Below, one piece after another: positions 50,401 through 61,804 of a stretch of 64,000 bases of DNA. Origin of the DNA: Litoditis marina. Lineage: Eukaryota; Nematoda; Chromadorea; Rhabditida; Rhabditidae. The stretch spans positions 14,349,904 through 14,413,903 of the forward strand of contig OZ038436.1 in assembly GCA_964036275.1 (NCBI GenBank), given 5' to 3'. Within the stretch, counting starts at the first letter, position 1, and the number at the start of each line of letters is the position of its first letter. The position numbers and the translations under genes were made by a program. The notes beneath the pieces were generated by a model, which had not been told where the DNA came from, ran no database searches, and worked only from the letters and a program-made list of their open reading frames with translations.

Positions 50401-51490
50401 ACTATATTCAACTGTGTGGAGTTGCATTTGATTGGCATGGAATCTATTTCTTACTGACTATTTGCTAAAAAACAATAATGTTGCAGTCAGCCCCTCAGAA
50501 TCCCATAGTGGACATATCGTTGAGTCGCAACCAATTGGTCTGCGGCACGTCAAAGGGATCTGTTGTAGTACTCCGACCGGACACACTACAAACTGTTTAT
50601 TCGTATAAGGTTAGTTTCCGAACTATGGTGCCTGATTCTTTCTAATAATCTGTAGTCATGTGTACAGTGTACTCAGTTTCATAAGTGCATCACAAAATAT
50701 GTAGGTTTACAAGTTCACATCAAATCTACGAACAGGGAGCCCGTTTTGTGAACATTTCAATATATGCTGAGAACTTTACTGGAGTTTGCGTTCACTTAGG
50801 CAGCCCAGTTTGGATTTGTCAGTTTTTATTTTGTGATTCATCAGTTTATTTTATGAAAAGGAGTAATTATTATCATGTCAGATGTCAGAGATCAGTTCTC
50901 CTAATAGAACAACAGAAGTATCTTACCTGCCAACAGCTGTGTATAATTTATAATGACCACTTTTATTTTATAGAGTGGATTGGAATCAGTCCGCCAGGTT
51001 CAACACTCCCGTGGATCAGTGTGTCTGATGAGCAGAGGGCGAGAGTTCCGGGTTAGTTACAAAACTTACCTTAAGTCGACACAACAAGTTGAATTGAGAA
51101 CAGAAAAATGAAGCTGACGTTCACTTATCATTCGCAATCCTTGAGCACTAATTACTTGAATTGGTCCAGGTTCACCTTTATTATATAAACCCAAATTTGG
51201 TTCAGTTCTGAATCGAGCCACGTGGTTCGGGAAGAACCGATTCGCTGTTGATTCGGCCTAAGTCGGTTCGGAAATGTTTTTACCCCATTCGCGATGTATA
51301 GTTTTGAGTGGTACTGATAGCACATAACTTATTCTTGTAGGTTCTGAGTCCGGGCTTAACTCCCTCCCTACGAATAGGATCGGGTCAGATGCACGGGGAA
51401 CTGGCCAGATTCGACTATTTCAACGAAGATCTGGCTATTGGCGACGGTTTGGGGTCCATTTCGTTTTGGACAAAGCCGAACCAATTCTAG
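47435..51490 (+). CDS. F-box/WD40 repeat protein, FBXW9-like
   Basis: A substrate adaptor for SCF ubiquitin ligases: the F-box binds Skp1 and the WD40 propeller binds targets. Exons: 47435-47593, 47924-48045, 48194-48320, 48557-48607, 48818-48919, 49467-49556, 49816-49902, 50013-50096, 50487-50609, 50974-51051 and 51341-51490 (TAG), all in phase, about 390 aa. The F-box is at residues 7-50 (CLEQLPTEMLLNIFSFISPF...LVCSRFNDLLCNEQWW). WD repeats follow: GHIATVDALRLF...CLSGARDRSIRLWDV, then GWIWFIDEPQ...LSCSWDDHVKQWQL, and weaker blades (HHRRAVLSLAI, YIYSSADDKRLCMVD, LVCGTSKGSVVVL, LAIGDGLGSISFW). The early LSGARDRSIRLWDV after a GH start is the FBXW9-type arrangement. TTTTTAG is directly before the ATG, suggesting SL trans-splicing. 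Introns are rich in repeats (for example 48950-49190 with GGTTC units). Confidence 0.85.
48950..49195. repeat. CGGTTC-rich imperfect inverted repeat
   Basis: CACTGGAGAAACGAACCGAT at about 48990 is answered by GGTTCTCCACTCTCCAGT at about 49172-49189. A GGTTC direct repeat (four to five units) lies in the right arm. A related fragment is at about 51205-51275. Intronic in the F-box gene. Confidence 0.65.
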
Positions 51491-52767
51491 ATTTGGTAGA
51501 TTTTTTCCGTGTACATATTGTTTATTTTAATTTATCAGTTTGTAGGGTGATCAAACTTGTCTCAGTCTTTAGTCAAGCAACTAGATAGTTAGATAGTTTT
51601 CGGCGTTCCAAAATCGGTTACAGTCGAAGTTTTGCTCTGAATTAGCTAGCCGAACTGTTTAGTAATGATGTTTACCAATTGGAGCTGCAGACTGAGAAAA
51701 CATGTGTTCTTCAAGTTGACTGGTTTTTAGACTGGCACGCAACATGTGTAATTATTAGAAATTACTAGCCTTTGCATTCATTTTTTCAATTTCATAAAAG
51801 CCCCCAAACATTGTCCAATTTGCTGTTTATCTCGCCTTCTCACGGTTAGTGCTTTGACTTCAAGGGTAATTTCAGCCAAATTAATGAGCACTTTTTTCGT
51901 TCAGTCATGATCTCATTTTCAGTTTATTATTCCCTTTTACCTTTTCGTGAGGTGTGGAATTACATAAATAATATATAAAATGTTGATTCAATTTTTAAGT
52001 ATGTCCCAGAAGAAAACTTCAAAATTTGTGAGTGGAAAAGTCTTGGTCTGGCCAACGTTTTTATCGTCAGTTTGAACTTCGCGCTCGCACCCCCTCCCCC
52101 CCTCTTTTCTCTTGTCTTTGATATACCGAATAATGGAATAGTTTCGTTCTCTCACACTTTTTATTGGAATACAGTTGATACATTGTTGGTGGTCTGGGAG
52201 ACTGTCACCCCGAAACACGACGAATTCCGAAAATCAACAAAACACTGTTTCATGACTAGTTGAAATTGCTATTTGATAGACAACTGATGCCGAATTGGAA
52301 GCATATTCGTTCGTTCGGTTCAAATTCACTCTTCTGTCAGTTATTTTAAATTATTTGCGTTCATCCTAGAGCATGCACTATGAAACTTTTCGGACAAAAA
52401 TGCTGATTCAAGGCATTTAATTCCTGCCTCGATAAGTTCAGATCCCGGTCCGAGAAATCCAGATCCCGGCAAAAAGTAAACTAGAAGTGTTTTCTTCAGA
52501 TCTTGAAAACTTGAAGTTTTAACTCGATTAAGAACCTTTACCATAAATTGGAAAGTATTTGAAGACGAAGGAAAGCGGAAGTTAAACAGTTTCCTTATAT
52601 AGTCGTTGCCGAAGAAATGAAGGTAGCACACTGTATATCTCTATTTATTCCGTGTGCGAACTCGTGTTTTTCTCGTGGCTGTTACCTGTTCTAAGACAAA
52701 ATTGACACCACCCTGGCAGCCGCTCAAAAAAGGGCTTAATTAACTGCATGGGTGGTCCTGTTCTTCT

Positions 52768-52880
52768 GATATATGTAGTTTGATCCCAGTTTCAGTTGTA
52801 GTTCAAGAGACTGCGAAAGTGTTGGTATTGATAATGAATTATGATCGTGGATGGTATTGATGAATCAGATCAAACTATAC
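52768..52880. repeat. TTTGTAGTTTGATCCC foldback
   Basis: TATGTAGTTTGATCCCAGTT faces GAATCAGATCAAACTATACC. Confidence 0.65.
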
Positions 52881-52896
52881 CTCAGATTCTCTCTCT

Positions 52897-53369
52897 TTAA
52901 AGGGACCGTTCCTCTTTAATTTGGAGGTTTGAGCTGATTAGTCGAGACTGTTAACGTTAAAAAACCAAAATCTTTCATATAGGTGTCAACTCCCTGTCTT
53001 GCTCCGTGTTCTCAAAAATGCGGCGCGACCACGCGCACGTACATACACCGCCGAGTTCACCCACGTACAAAATTTTCAAAATGTCCATATAATTACAAAA
53101 CCATACTCAAAACATGGCCAAAACTACCAATATGAAATCTGAGAAGAAAGATTTGTTAATATCGTGAAAACTACAAAGCAGTGATAGATTAAGAATTGCT
53201 GCATTACAGTAACCCAATTCCTATTCGCTTCTTTTTTTCGCTTAATAATGTGGTTTTTCGAACTCTCTGTACGTAAGGTATGAACTTTCATCTCAAAACA
53301 GAACAAATGAATTTTTTCATTTTTCAAAACTTTCTTACATTGCACATTATAGAGGTATGGTCCCTTTAA
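52897..53369. mobile_element. TTAA-ended inverted-repeat element, 473 bp (family E)
   Basis: The ends TTAAAGGGACCGTTCCTCTT and, on the other strand, TTAAAGGGACCATACCTCTA match over about 20 bp with three mismatches. No coding capacity. It shares TTAA ends, but not sequence, with families A and D. Confidence 0.8.
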
Positions 53370-55812
53370 TTATAATCTTCCCCCAATGGCAAGATCAAAC
53401 TACAACACAGATACGGTCCCTTCTATTTTAGTCGTCCGCCTCTTTCGTAAACTGTTCGTCTATACCGGAAGCCATTTTGCTGGCCGATGTTTTGGTTTGC
53501 CACGAGCGATGCACTTTGCTATCTCTCGCATTCAATAACTCATGTTTTCATTCTATGCCCGATGTTTATAGATTCAGAGAAATCACCGAGAAACGTTTAT
53601 TACAAACAGACATGACTCAACACTTTGAAAGAATTGCACAATGTTCACATAATAGAGACTAACACAATCAATCACAAAATCTGTACAGAGGAGAAGACAA
53701 TGATGATTCGCATATTCTTTAAGACTCTACTTTTCATTTCAATGGGAGGAGTGTGTGACTTTTCGTGGAGGAAAACGGTTCTTCTGAGTTTGTGAACGTT
53801 CCAAGTTTGAATTTCATTTAAAACTGATGTAAAGATGATCTATCTGTTCTGTCAACCTTTCAAACAAACCAAACTTGTTCCCTGAATTTGGTTACAGTTA
53901 CATCCAACTACGATAGGTCAAGGGTCAACCCAAGCTGAAAATGAGGCTGCCAGCTGAGTTATTCGGGGAATGTTGCCAAGTTGGATTTGCGGGTCGCGCG
54001 AATTCACTGCTATTTGTATTGTTCGATAGGCTGATGAGGCCTGCTGCTGCATGCAAGTCGTGTTTGTCTCGTATTCTTCTCATGAGCTCTTCCCTTCCAT
54101 GTTGACTCCCCCCGCGGTAGCTATGCGAGGAATGAATGAATATATACGCCGCGGCACACGCACTATTGATTGTCGATGGAAAGAAGCTAGAAAATCGATA
54201 GTTTGTTCGAGTAACTATTGATCAAACTCATCTCCAGAAGTTGTCTAGCCTTCAGAAGAAAAACTAGCAGCAACTGAGCAAAGAATGTGTCTTACCGTTC
54301 TGTTAACAATTGTTTTCATTGAAGTATTCAATAATAAATATCATGAGCCCCCAGTTCTGACCATGGAGTAACTCATGCTATATAGCGCTTAACTGCTGTT
54401 TGTTTAAGAAATAAAACGATTAGCGCGAAGCCCCCTCTCATAAGGTGGAGGATTGGTTCAAGTACCGGCTCGAGTAGGACGGAAACCAACAATGTCCTAT
54501 TATGAATAAACTCATTCCGCGGCACTTTGGCACGTTTTGTTTATTTATGAGAACATGGAGGAGGGATACACTCTTACTAATAGTTAAAGGCTAAGTCACG
54601 TGAAATCGAACTTGTGGACGTTATCGTCACGTTCTTGAATTCACGTTGGTTTCTGTGTTTTGGATGACTATACATTTCACTATGCATCTGATTTGTAGGT
54701 TTTCTCCAAATTTGGAGAAAAGACACTTTTTCTCAGGAATATGTAAACTATCACATAATAGTTTATGGGATTGGGCAATGTGTACAGCTATGGTCAGACA
54801 GCACGAAGAGAGCATTCAATGTGCGAATCATGTAGATAAACTGAAAGCTAGAGAAAGGTTCAAGAGTTCCGTTTGCGTAGTGCAGCTAGCTGTGCCATGC
54901 CCATCGATCAATAACTATGTTCTGTGTGTGAAGGAGTAGCAGACTACACGTAACCGGTGTGCGGGCTGATCGAATAACTTTCTAGATTAGCGGTATAGAA
55001 TACGTCGTGAAACAAGGCTGAAAATCAGTTGGGTAATCCGATTAGTTGTAGTATCAAACTTTCATCGATCAATAACTATGTTTTGTGCCCACGTGATATA
55101 ACATCAAACGTAGTCCCCCGGTTTGCCATTCTTTTGCGTCTGATCGGGAGCTCGTGTCCGAAACGCGCGTGTCTCAGGGGGTCAGTCTCGCGAATCTAGC
55201 CGTTTCGTGTTTAATCAGTTATATATGCGCTATGCGGTGAGAAGAGCCACCGGCCTAGACAAATAGAAAAGTTACACACTCCCTGTCTGTTCAACATGGA
55301 TTATGGTTTATGAAATGGAAGACGGAGAGAGAAAACGTGAAAAGCTTCGGAACAAAGTGGGAAACGTGAGAGTATGTTTTAAACACGTGTGGCGTTTTCA
55401 CGTCTCCTCTCTCTCTCTATTGATACTCATTGATTTTAATGACTTCATGGAAACACCGAGTATGGAGAAGAATCGATAACCAATAAATTAAAACATTCGG
55501 CGTTTCCACGTTTTCACGTTATGGATTTGTAGGTTATCCGTATACAGTAAAGTTCAAATTGCGCATAATAAATGGAGAAGATTGGAGAAAACAAGCGACA
55601 ATGGCAAGTGAGGGAGAGAAAGTACTCCGTAGCACCATTAAAAACATCTAGGCGGCAGTAGAGTATGAGATGTAGGGACAATCTATGCATATATTGATTA
55701 AATTCACAATCAATCATAGGCTAAAATGAGGATTATCGACAGACGCATATATTGATTGAATTCCTAATCAATAGTAGGTCAAAATAGGGAAAATAGATAG
55801 GTCAGAAGGTAC

Positions 55813-58800
55813 CTAGTTGGTCCGGTTGATGATTCCGCCGCAGACCTGGTTGCACGGCATGATGCCGTCTAGTTGGAGTTCTCCGAAGGGTCGGTTGGAT
55901 AGGCGACGCGTTCGGCGTGCGATGCGACGCTTCTTGCCCGGACGGAATTTGCGCGCGCGACGCTCCAACACGAAGTAGAACGAGTAACTATAAAGCCAAG
56001 ATTCAATCTGTTTCCACACTTTTTCTGTTCCAATAACTTTTCAATCTTACATACTTCGAGCGTTCTAATATTGTGAAAAGTCACGTGTTGAATCACGAAT
56101 AAATTGTTCTGGTCTTCTCTCACCGAATGTTCTCTCACTTCGCTCAATCTGTGGTATCAGTGAACGTGGGACGTGTACTCTAAACCTGGGAGGTGTAGAT
56201 ATGAGTTTCCGTACACTCCTTCACGACCTCTCTCTTGGCCCTCTTCCTGTTTCTCTCTTTTTCACTTTCTTTCTCTGTCTCCACTTTCGGGTATGACTAT
56301 CTTTACGAATATAATCATGCTTTGAAAAGAGAATTAGGTTGTAAAGTTTGTACAGCGCAATTTAACATGGTAAGGTGGAAACACGTATACCAGCTTTCGA
56401 GCTTGAAATGTGCGATGAAGTAAGAGCAATGTTCATTTCTCTCAATTCTCCGCTAGAAGACCGTCTGTAAGTCTTTTCGTCCTGTTTTCATTTTCTCAGA
56501 GGGGTTCAACTGATGATGACCCAACCCTCTGAGAAAAGCCAAACCGTCTTGAATCAGGGTCGAAACGGTTTTGAGTACATCTCTTACTGAGCACATTAAC
56601 CTAATCATACCACCATCGGAAAGTAAACAGTTTCAAGCATAAAGAAATTTAGAATGATTTAGCACTTTCGAACCTGTCGGGGCTGTACAACCACGGCCTC
56701 AGATAGGCGCATCCCTCTTGATCCTTCGGGAACGAGAATTTGTCCAACGTACAGAAACCACCCTCAGACAGTAGACACGTGTACGCACGCAGTCTGAAAA
56801 CATCACATTATATAACTTTATGGACCAACTTGCTACTGTAGTTTGATGCTTCACAGTTTGCTTAACTACCAGCAGAACGCAGTGGGTCGAAGTACAATTG
56901 CACAGCAAAAAGAAAGTCATATTTCATGCCAAGAGGCGTACTAGTCACATAGAACATGAAGATTCATTACTTCAACTTTCCATACGTTGAAGGAAAATCA
57001 ATACTTTCCTACACTTTTTCCGCAACTTTTTTATTCCCTAATAAGATTATCGCAGACGGTTGAATGGTGAAATATTATTGACAGATGTACTTTTATGGCC
57101 TTTACAGGGGAACACCGGAGAGGCGCCGGTGTTCTAAGAAGTCATCTCCCTATGTTCAGAGATAAGAGGGGTGACCAGCACCGCCAGCTAGTTTTTTCTA
57201 TAGACAAAATGCAGAATGCATGTAAATGTGCTTCGAAATGGTTATGTTTGGAAGAAAAACCGTGTCAGTGTTTATCGACGGAGATGAACAGATTGCTTAG
57301 TTGACAGCCGGGCTCTGGGTAGCAAGATATGAAGAAAAGAGGGTATAGAAGAAACGTAGGGAAGGGTATAATTGAAGTGCCACATATCATATTGTGGGAA
57401 GACACGTGTTCAATCGTGAATAAAATTTAAAATTCAAAAAACATCTAGAACTTGATTAAACTATCATACTCGGTGATGTAACGATAAAAAGTCGAAATGC
57501 TGTTAAAATGAGAAGAAGCGTGAACAGTACAAATGTGTATAAGCCAAGTGTTTATGGCTTCTCTTCCCTCTTTCTAATATGCGAGAAAAAGAAGAAAAAT
57601 TAACTAGGAAAATAGAAATATTACAAATGGTGAGATACATCTAGCTGGAATGTTCCAATGTGCCAAGTTGGGTTTCCCAAAGTAACTTCAGCAGAACTTT
57701 TGCTGGGTTTTCACTCGATGGGTGTGATAAGATCTTACTTTATCAGCGGATTAAGTGTTCGCGACAACTATTGATCTGTTCAAATCAATGATTGAGGTGT
57801 AATATGTAACAAACTACAACCGGACGGAAAGAGAAAATATGATTTTTCTATTATGTAAGAGGGTTTGCGCTCTCAACTGGGAAGCTTGTGTACTAGCTGG
57901 CTGTAAGCAAAACAAGCAAGCAACTAATGGATATATAGTTGCTAACGAACTTATACCCGGTTCTTTTCAGGATTTAATCAATCTGTGTTTTGGTCGCTGG
58001 TCGCTGTATCTTCTACCCCGCTGATTTCATAATCTTACGAGAACGGAGTTTTCTGATGCTATGTGAGAAAAGAGTTCACGATTCGATAGAAATACAGTGT
58101 AGTTCTATATGCAATGGACACCCTCCTGCTACCCTTCTTAAAGAAGACCAGAATGGTTAACTCATATCAAAGAGAATTGGAGACGATGTATTCAATTGTT
58201 TTGCCCCAGTTTGGAGTACCTTGAAATTCAGTTTTCGTACACGAATTTCTAGTAGAAAATCCAACTAACAGCTGGTACCAGCTAGCTGAGTTTGCTTTCC
58301 CTCCTGCCGCTTTCAAATACAAGTGTCCCAATTCATATTCCGCTCATAATTTGCTTTTCACACGAATTTCTTATCACGCGTATCGGGGCGGCGAGTGGTG
58401 GTGGGCCATTAAGTAAACACCTATAGAAAGTTGAATTCGAGAAGAATAGCAGTATCTTCCCTCTTTTTCAGACGAAACTTTGCAACGAAAGTGGCACAGG
58501 GCGAAGAAAGTTGCGGGCCCTCGATTCAGTTTATTTCCCTCATAATGAGCCGCTTGGACTAGTTTTCGGTGAGAAGTAGTAGTCATAACCAGGAAATAAT
58601 GACAAAACTGACGCCAGGTCGAATTGAATTGCGAGAAACTAGAAAAGTTGGGATTGTGTGATTTCAGAATTTTCATTTCCAAATGTTCTGAGACCATTTA
58701 ATCATGTGAAATATATATATGCTAAGAGAAACTGAAAAATTCTGGGTAGGAAGTAGTTGTTCATGTTTCAGAATCTTCTGTCGAGTACGAGATTTTACTC

Positions 58801-59900
58801 GAATTAATGCTTTCTTTGGTGTCTGAGTTCAAACTTGTCTAATCAAACACGTCCGTTTGCTCAAACAATCATGCTATCACAGACATGTCATTTTGGGCTC
58901 AGGAATGCTTAAAGAGATTTTTGGAAACATACGGTCGTCAACGCTTGTTTAGGTAGCTAAGACACTATTAGGTAGGTAAGTAAGATAAGTAAGACACTAG
59001 AGGTTTAGTTTTATACTAACCAAAGAAAAGGTACGTAGAGTGTGATGGGGTGAGCAGAGAGAAGAAAGAGAGGAGAGGGAGAGAATATGGACAGAATTAG
59101 AAAGAGAGAAGAGAAAAGAGAAAAAATATATAGTCCGAAAGAGTAATAGAGAAAAACTACAGTTTATTTGACAGGAAAGAATGACACATCTCGCTTCTGG
59201 TGACGAAACAACGTATAATCAATGAAATTACAGAGAAATGAGCGGGCAGTGATTAACGTTACTTTTTTGAATTGCTCAGATTCTTTGAATAATTTGGTAG
59301 ATCAAGTGGTAGATCAATTATATATCTACTCGAGGTTGGCAAAGTGTACAGTTGTCTCCTAATTCTTAGTTATATTTGTGTGTTTTATATTTCAATTGGA
59401 CAAGTGAAAACGGAAGCAAATTTCGAACTGGTAAACACAGTTTTCTTAGTCACGATGATAGGTAAAGGTCAATATGCTCATAAACATCTCCGATTATTCG
59501 AAAGGTAAACAAAACTTTGGTTAGTATTCCGCTTTGTCGTTTATAAAACCTAGTTTGTAGCTTGTTCTAGGCGTACCAAGTCTCACCCATTTCAAATCAT
59601 GGTACGGTAACGACAATGAAAACCTTGAATAGATCACAGAGATAGTCAACAACAAATCAATAATACGTACAGCACTACCCACCTGACTTTGCGATCCATC
59701 AGTTTGTACGAGTACTGCACACAGGACGTGGAGTTCAGCTCGAAGGCGTCCGTCTTGGTGAAAACCTTTGGTGAAAACGGACTAATTGAATATCGAATAC
59801 CGGACGAGATACTGTCAGGCTTTTCAACATAGGTAGCGGGGGCTGTCAGCACGGAAGCGATAACAATTGACAGCCAGACGAAAAGAGTTGTCATGGTCAT
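55813..59900 (-). CDS. small secreted, cysteine-containing, highly basic protein (unknown)
   Basis: I do not recognise this family. Exons in order: 59900-59683, 56793-56674 and 55987-55813 (TAG), phases matching, about 170 aa; a further exon could hide in the 2.9-kb intron. The start MTMTTLFVWLSIVIASVLTA is a good signal peptide with likely cleavage before PATYV. It has an NST glycosylation site (FELNSTSC). Six cysteines in total (one, three and two per exon) would allow three disulphides. The last exon has a strongly basic stretch FRPGKKRRIARRTRRLSNRP, followed by MPCNQVCGGIINRTN. The basic run could be a proprotein-convertase region, or a heparin-binding patch as in secreted growth factors (both inference). 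A longer N-terminal frame to 60041 exists, but the internal Met gives the proper signal peptide. Confidence 0.6.
56491..56537. repeat. stem-loop, 15-16 bp stem
   Basis: TTTTCTCAGAGGGGTT (56491-56506) pairs with AACCCTCTGAGAAAA (56523-56537) with one bulged G. It lies in an intron of the secreted-protein gene. Function unknown; the stem is short for a miRNA precursor. Confidence 0.7.
56794..59682. other. 2.9-kb intron of the secreted-protein gene
   Basis: Contains a short GC-rich hairpin near 57110-57136 (GAACACCGG / CCGGTGTTC) and a purine-rich block at 59040-59130. I see no additional convincing exon. Confidence 0.5.
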
Positions 59901-60032
59901 GACAGCGAGCCAAGGGAGTCTCTCTTGAGCAGTGCCACCCGGCTTCCAAGCTCTCCACTCCTCGCCGCCCCGAGGCCACGCCCCCTTTCGACCGTTTGTA
60001 CGGGAAAACAGTCCCGCCGCGATTGTTCGAAA

Positions 60033-60540
60033 ACTATCCACTTTGAAAGTTGGTCAAGATCAGGGAAAGAAAAGTTTCAGGAACTTGTTCAAATTAATCA
60101 TCTGTGTTCTTACTTACTGATCTTTTGTGAACTTTTGGCACTATACTTTGCTTATGCTCCTCTCAAGCTGGTCAAGCTGGTCAAGTTTTTCAAGATCAGG
60201 GAGGAAGAAGTTGGAACAGAACTATTGAAATTAACTATCTGTATTATTACGCACTAACCTCTTCTGTACTGTGGACACTATCCACTTTTAAAGTTGGTCG
60301 AAAGCTAGTCTCGCCTACACGCATTTTATGTGTCTCTACACTTTTTTCTCTACTGTTGTACGAGATCAGCAAGATGAAAGTTTGATGAATCTCATAAATT
60401 AATACATGTTTCTCTCCAACGCTGTGAACTACGTGTACGTTCATGTCGGTCAGTATCTAGACTCGCCACTTTTTATGCACTTTTCTTACTGTTGATGAAT
60501 ACTGTTGGTCAATACTTCTTACTGGTGCTAAGAGATGTAT
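60033..60540. repeat. degenerate tandem duplication, about 250-bp spacing
   Basis: ACTATCCACTTT(G/T)AAAGTTGGTC occurs at about 60036 and again at about 60285. A third, weaker CTAGACTCGCC...TTACTGTTG block follows near 60460. It lies upstream of the secreted-protein gene. Confidence 0.55.
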
Positions 60541-61113
60541 ACGAAACGTTCAAAGATAGAGGTAATAACTAGGAACACTTAGCTTGTCAAGTAAGCTGGA
60601 GTTTTGACTTATACGTTGCAGTCCGAAGCGAAGACCAGATTCTTGAGGTTATGCGTGTGGAGAGGGCAAATGTATCTCATGATTCTGAAATAATCATGTA
60701 AACAGTTGACAAAACATTTCTGTTTTGTCTCTTCCTTCATAAAAACATTATCTGTGTGTAAACTTACCATTCGAAACAAAACTGTTACGTAAAACAAATA
60801 CTCGAAGAACTAATATCACGGTTGTTATTCAATGTGTATCTTGTTTCGAACTTGCTCCATTTTAGGAAATTTCATGGAAAAGAAAATCACTGAGCCCAAA
60901 ATTTTCTAATACCATTCTAAATTCTTTATGACAACACACATTTTTGTTTCGAATAAATATAACACTAACTTCATTTTTATTCAGTAGTTATTACTGAGAA
61001 TTTTTCACGACCAATTGGTTACTATACGGAATCCACAAAACCTGCTTTTTACTTTCTGAACTTGTCGCGAACTATTGGATTTTAAGAAAGAATTGGAAAG
61101 GTCAAAGATCAAA

Positions 61114-61162
61114 TGAAAGTCCGCGTTGTTTTCGTACTGAAAGTCCGCGTTGTTTTCGTAAA
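61114..61162 (+). repeat. 25-bp perfect direct repeat
   Basis: GAAAGTCCGCGTTGTTTTCG occurs twice in tandem with GTA/ACT spacers. Confidence 0.85.
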
Positions 61163-61556
61163 ACATAAGCCACGAGTTTTTCGCTTATCCAAGTTTTCAT
61201 CGAAGAGCATGAGAAACAAGGTTCTCAAACGAAAACATAGATGGGTATGTTTCAAAGATCACAGAACTTCCGAAATCGCTGTAGATCATTCTCTCTAGAA
61301 AACAGCTACTTGTTCTGATGCGGCTGTAGTTCGATTCACGAAAGTTTCTATCGTGTTTTCCCCACTATGCTGTGTATAGATACGGAACGACTAAACTTGT
61401 AGTTTGAACTTGGTCAATCACATAATTCATGAATTTTGCCCGGAATGTAACGAGAACCAACTACAAACAGAGCGGGATAGGGCATGCTTACTTCAAAAGC
61501 AAGCGAGCCTCATAGATACAACTTCAACTCATGCACGGTAACTTCCTACAAATTAT

Positions 61557-61680
61557 TTAAAGCAGGACGATTATGTGGACCAATCCCGTGTTAACGGTCC
61601 TTTAAACTGCAATTGAAAAATGTATTGCAGTTTAAAGGACTGAAACGTTGGGATTGGACCACAAAATCGTCCTTCTTTAA
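61557..61680. mobile_element. TTAA-ended palindromic MITE, family A copy 5
   Basis: TTTAAAGCAGGACGATTATG at the left and AAAATCGTCCTTCTTTAA at the right, with the same inner arms as the other copies. Confidence 0.9.
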
Positions 61681-61723
61681 GTCTGATCATGGCGTTTACC
61701 GATTTATCGGCATTTCGCTCTAT

Positions 61724-61804
61724 CCCGTAGAGTTTGTAGTTAGATCCCGTTGCGTTTGAGTCGAATTTCCCGATTTATGGCGTATACGAGTACAAACTAC
61801 AACT
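61724..61804. repeat. TTTGTAGTTTGATCCC foldback
   Basis: GAGTTTGTAGTTAGATCCCG faces GAGTACAAACTACAACTG. Confidence 0.65.

Larger units (their letters stand above)
51491..55812. other. intergenic, 4.3 kb, no gene seen
   Basis: Holds a foldback (52768-52880), a 473-bp TTAA-ended element (52897-53369), a tRNA-like fragment near 54414-54480 and a GC-richer patch at 54100-54180 with a TATATA word. Open frames are short and without splice context. Confidence 0.5.

Noticed and set aside
54414..54480. tRNA-like fragment (CTCATAA anticodon-loop-like word, GGTTCAAGT)
   Set aside because: The stems do not pair and the acceptor arm is absent; at best a decayed tRNA or SINE fragment.
57095..57304. 69-aa frame with several cysteines in the intron of the secreted-protein gene
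   Set aside because: It begins inside a GC hairpin, has no flanking splice sites in a usable phase and no recognisable domain.
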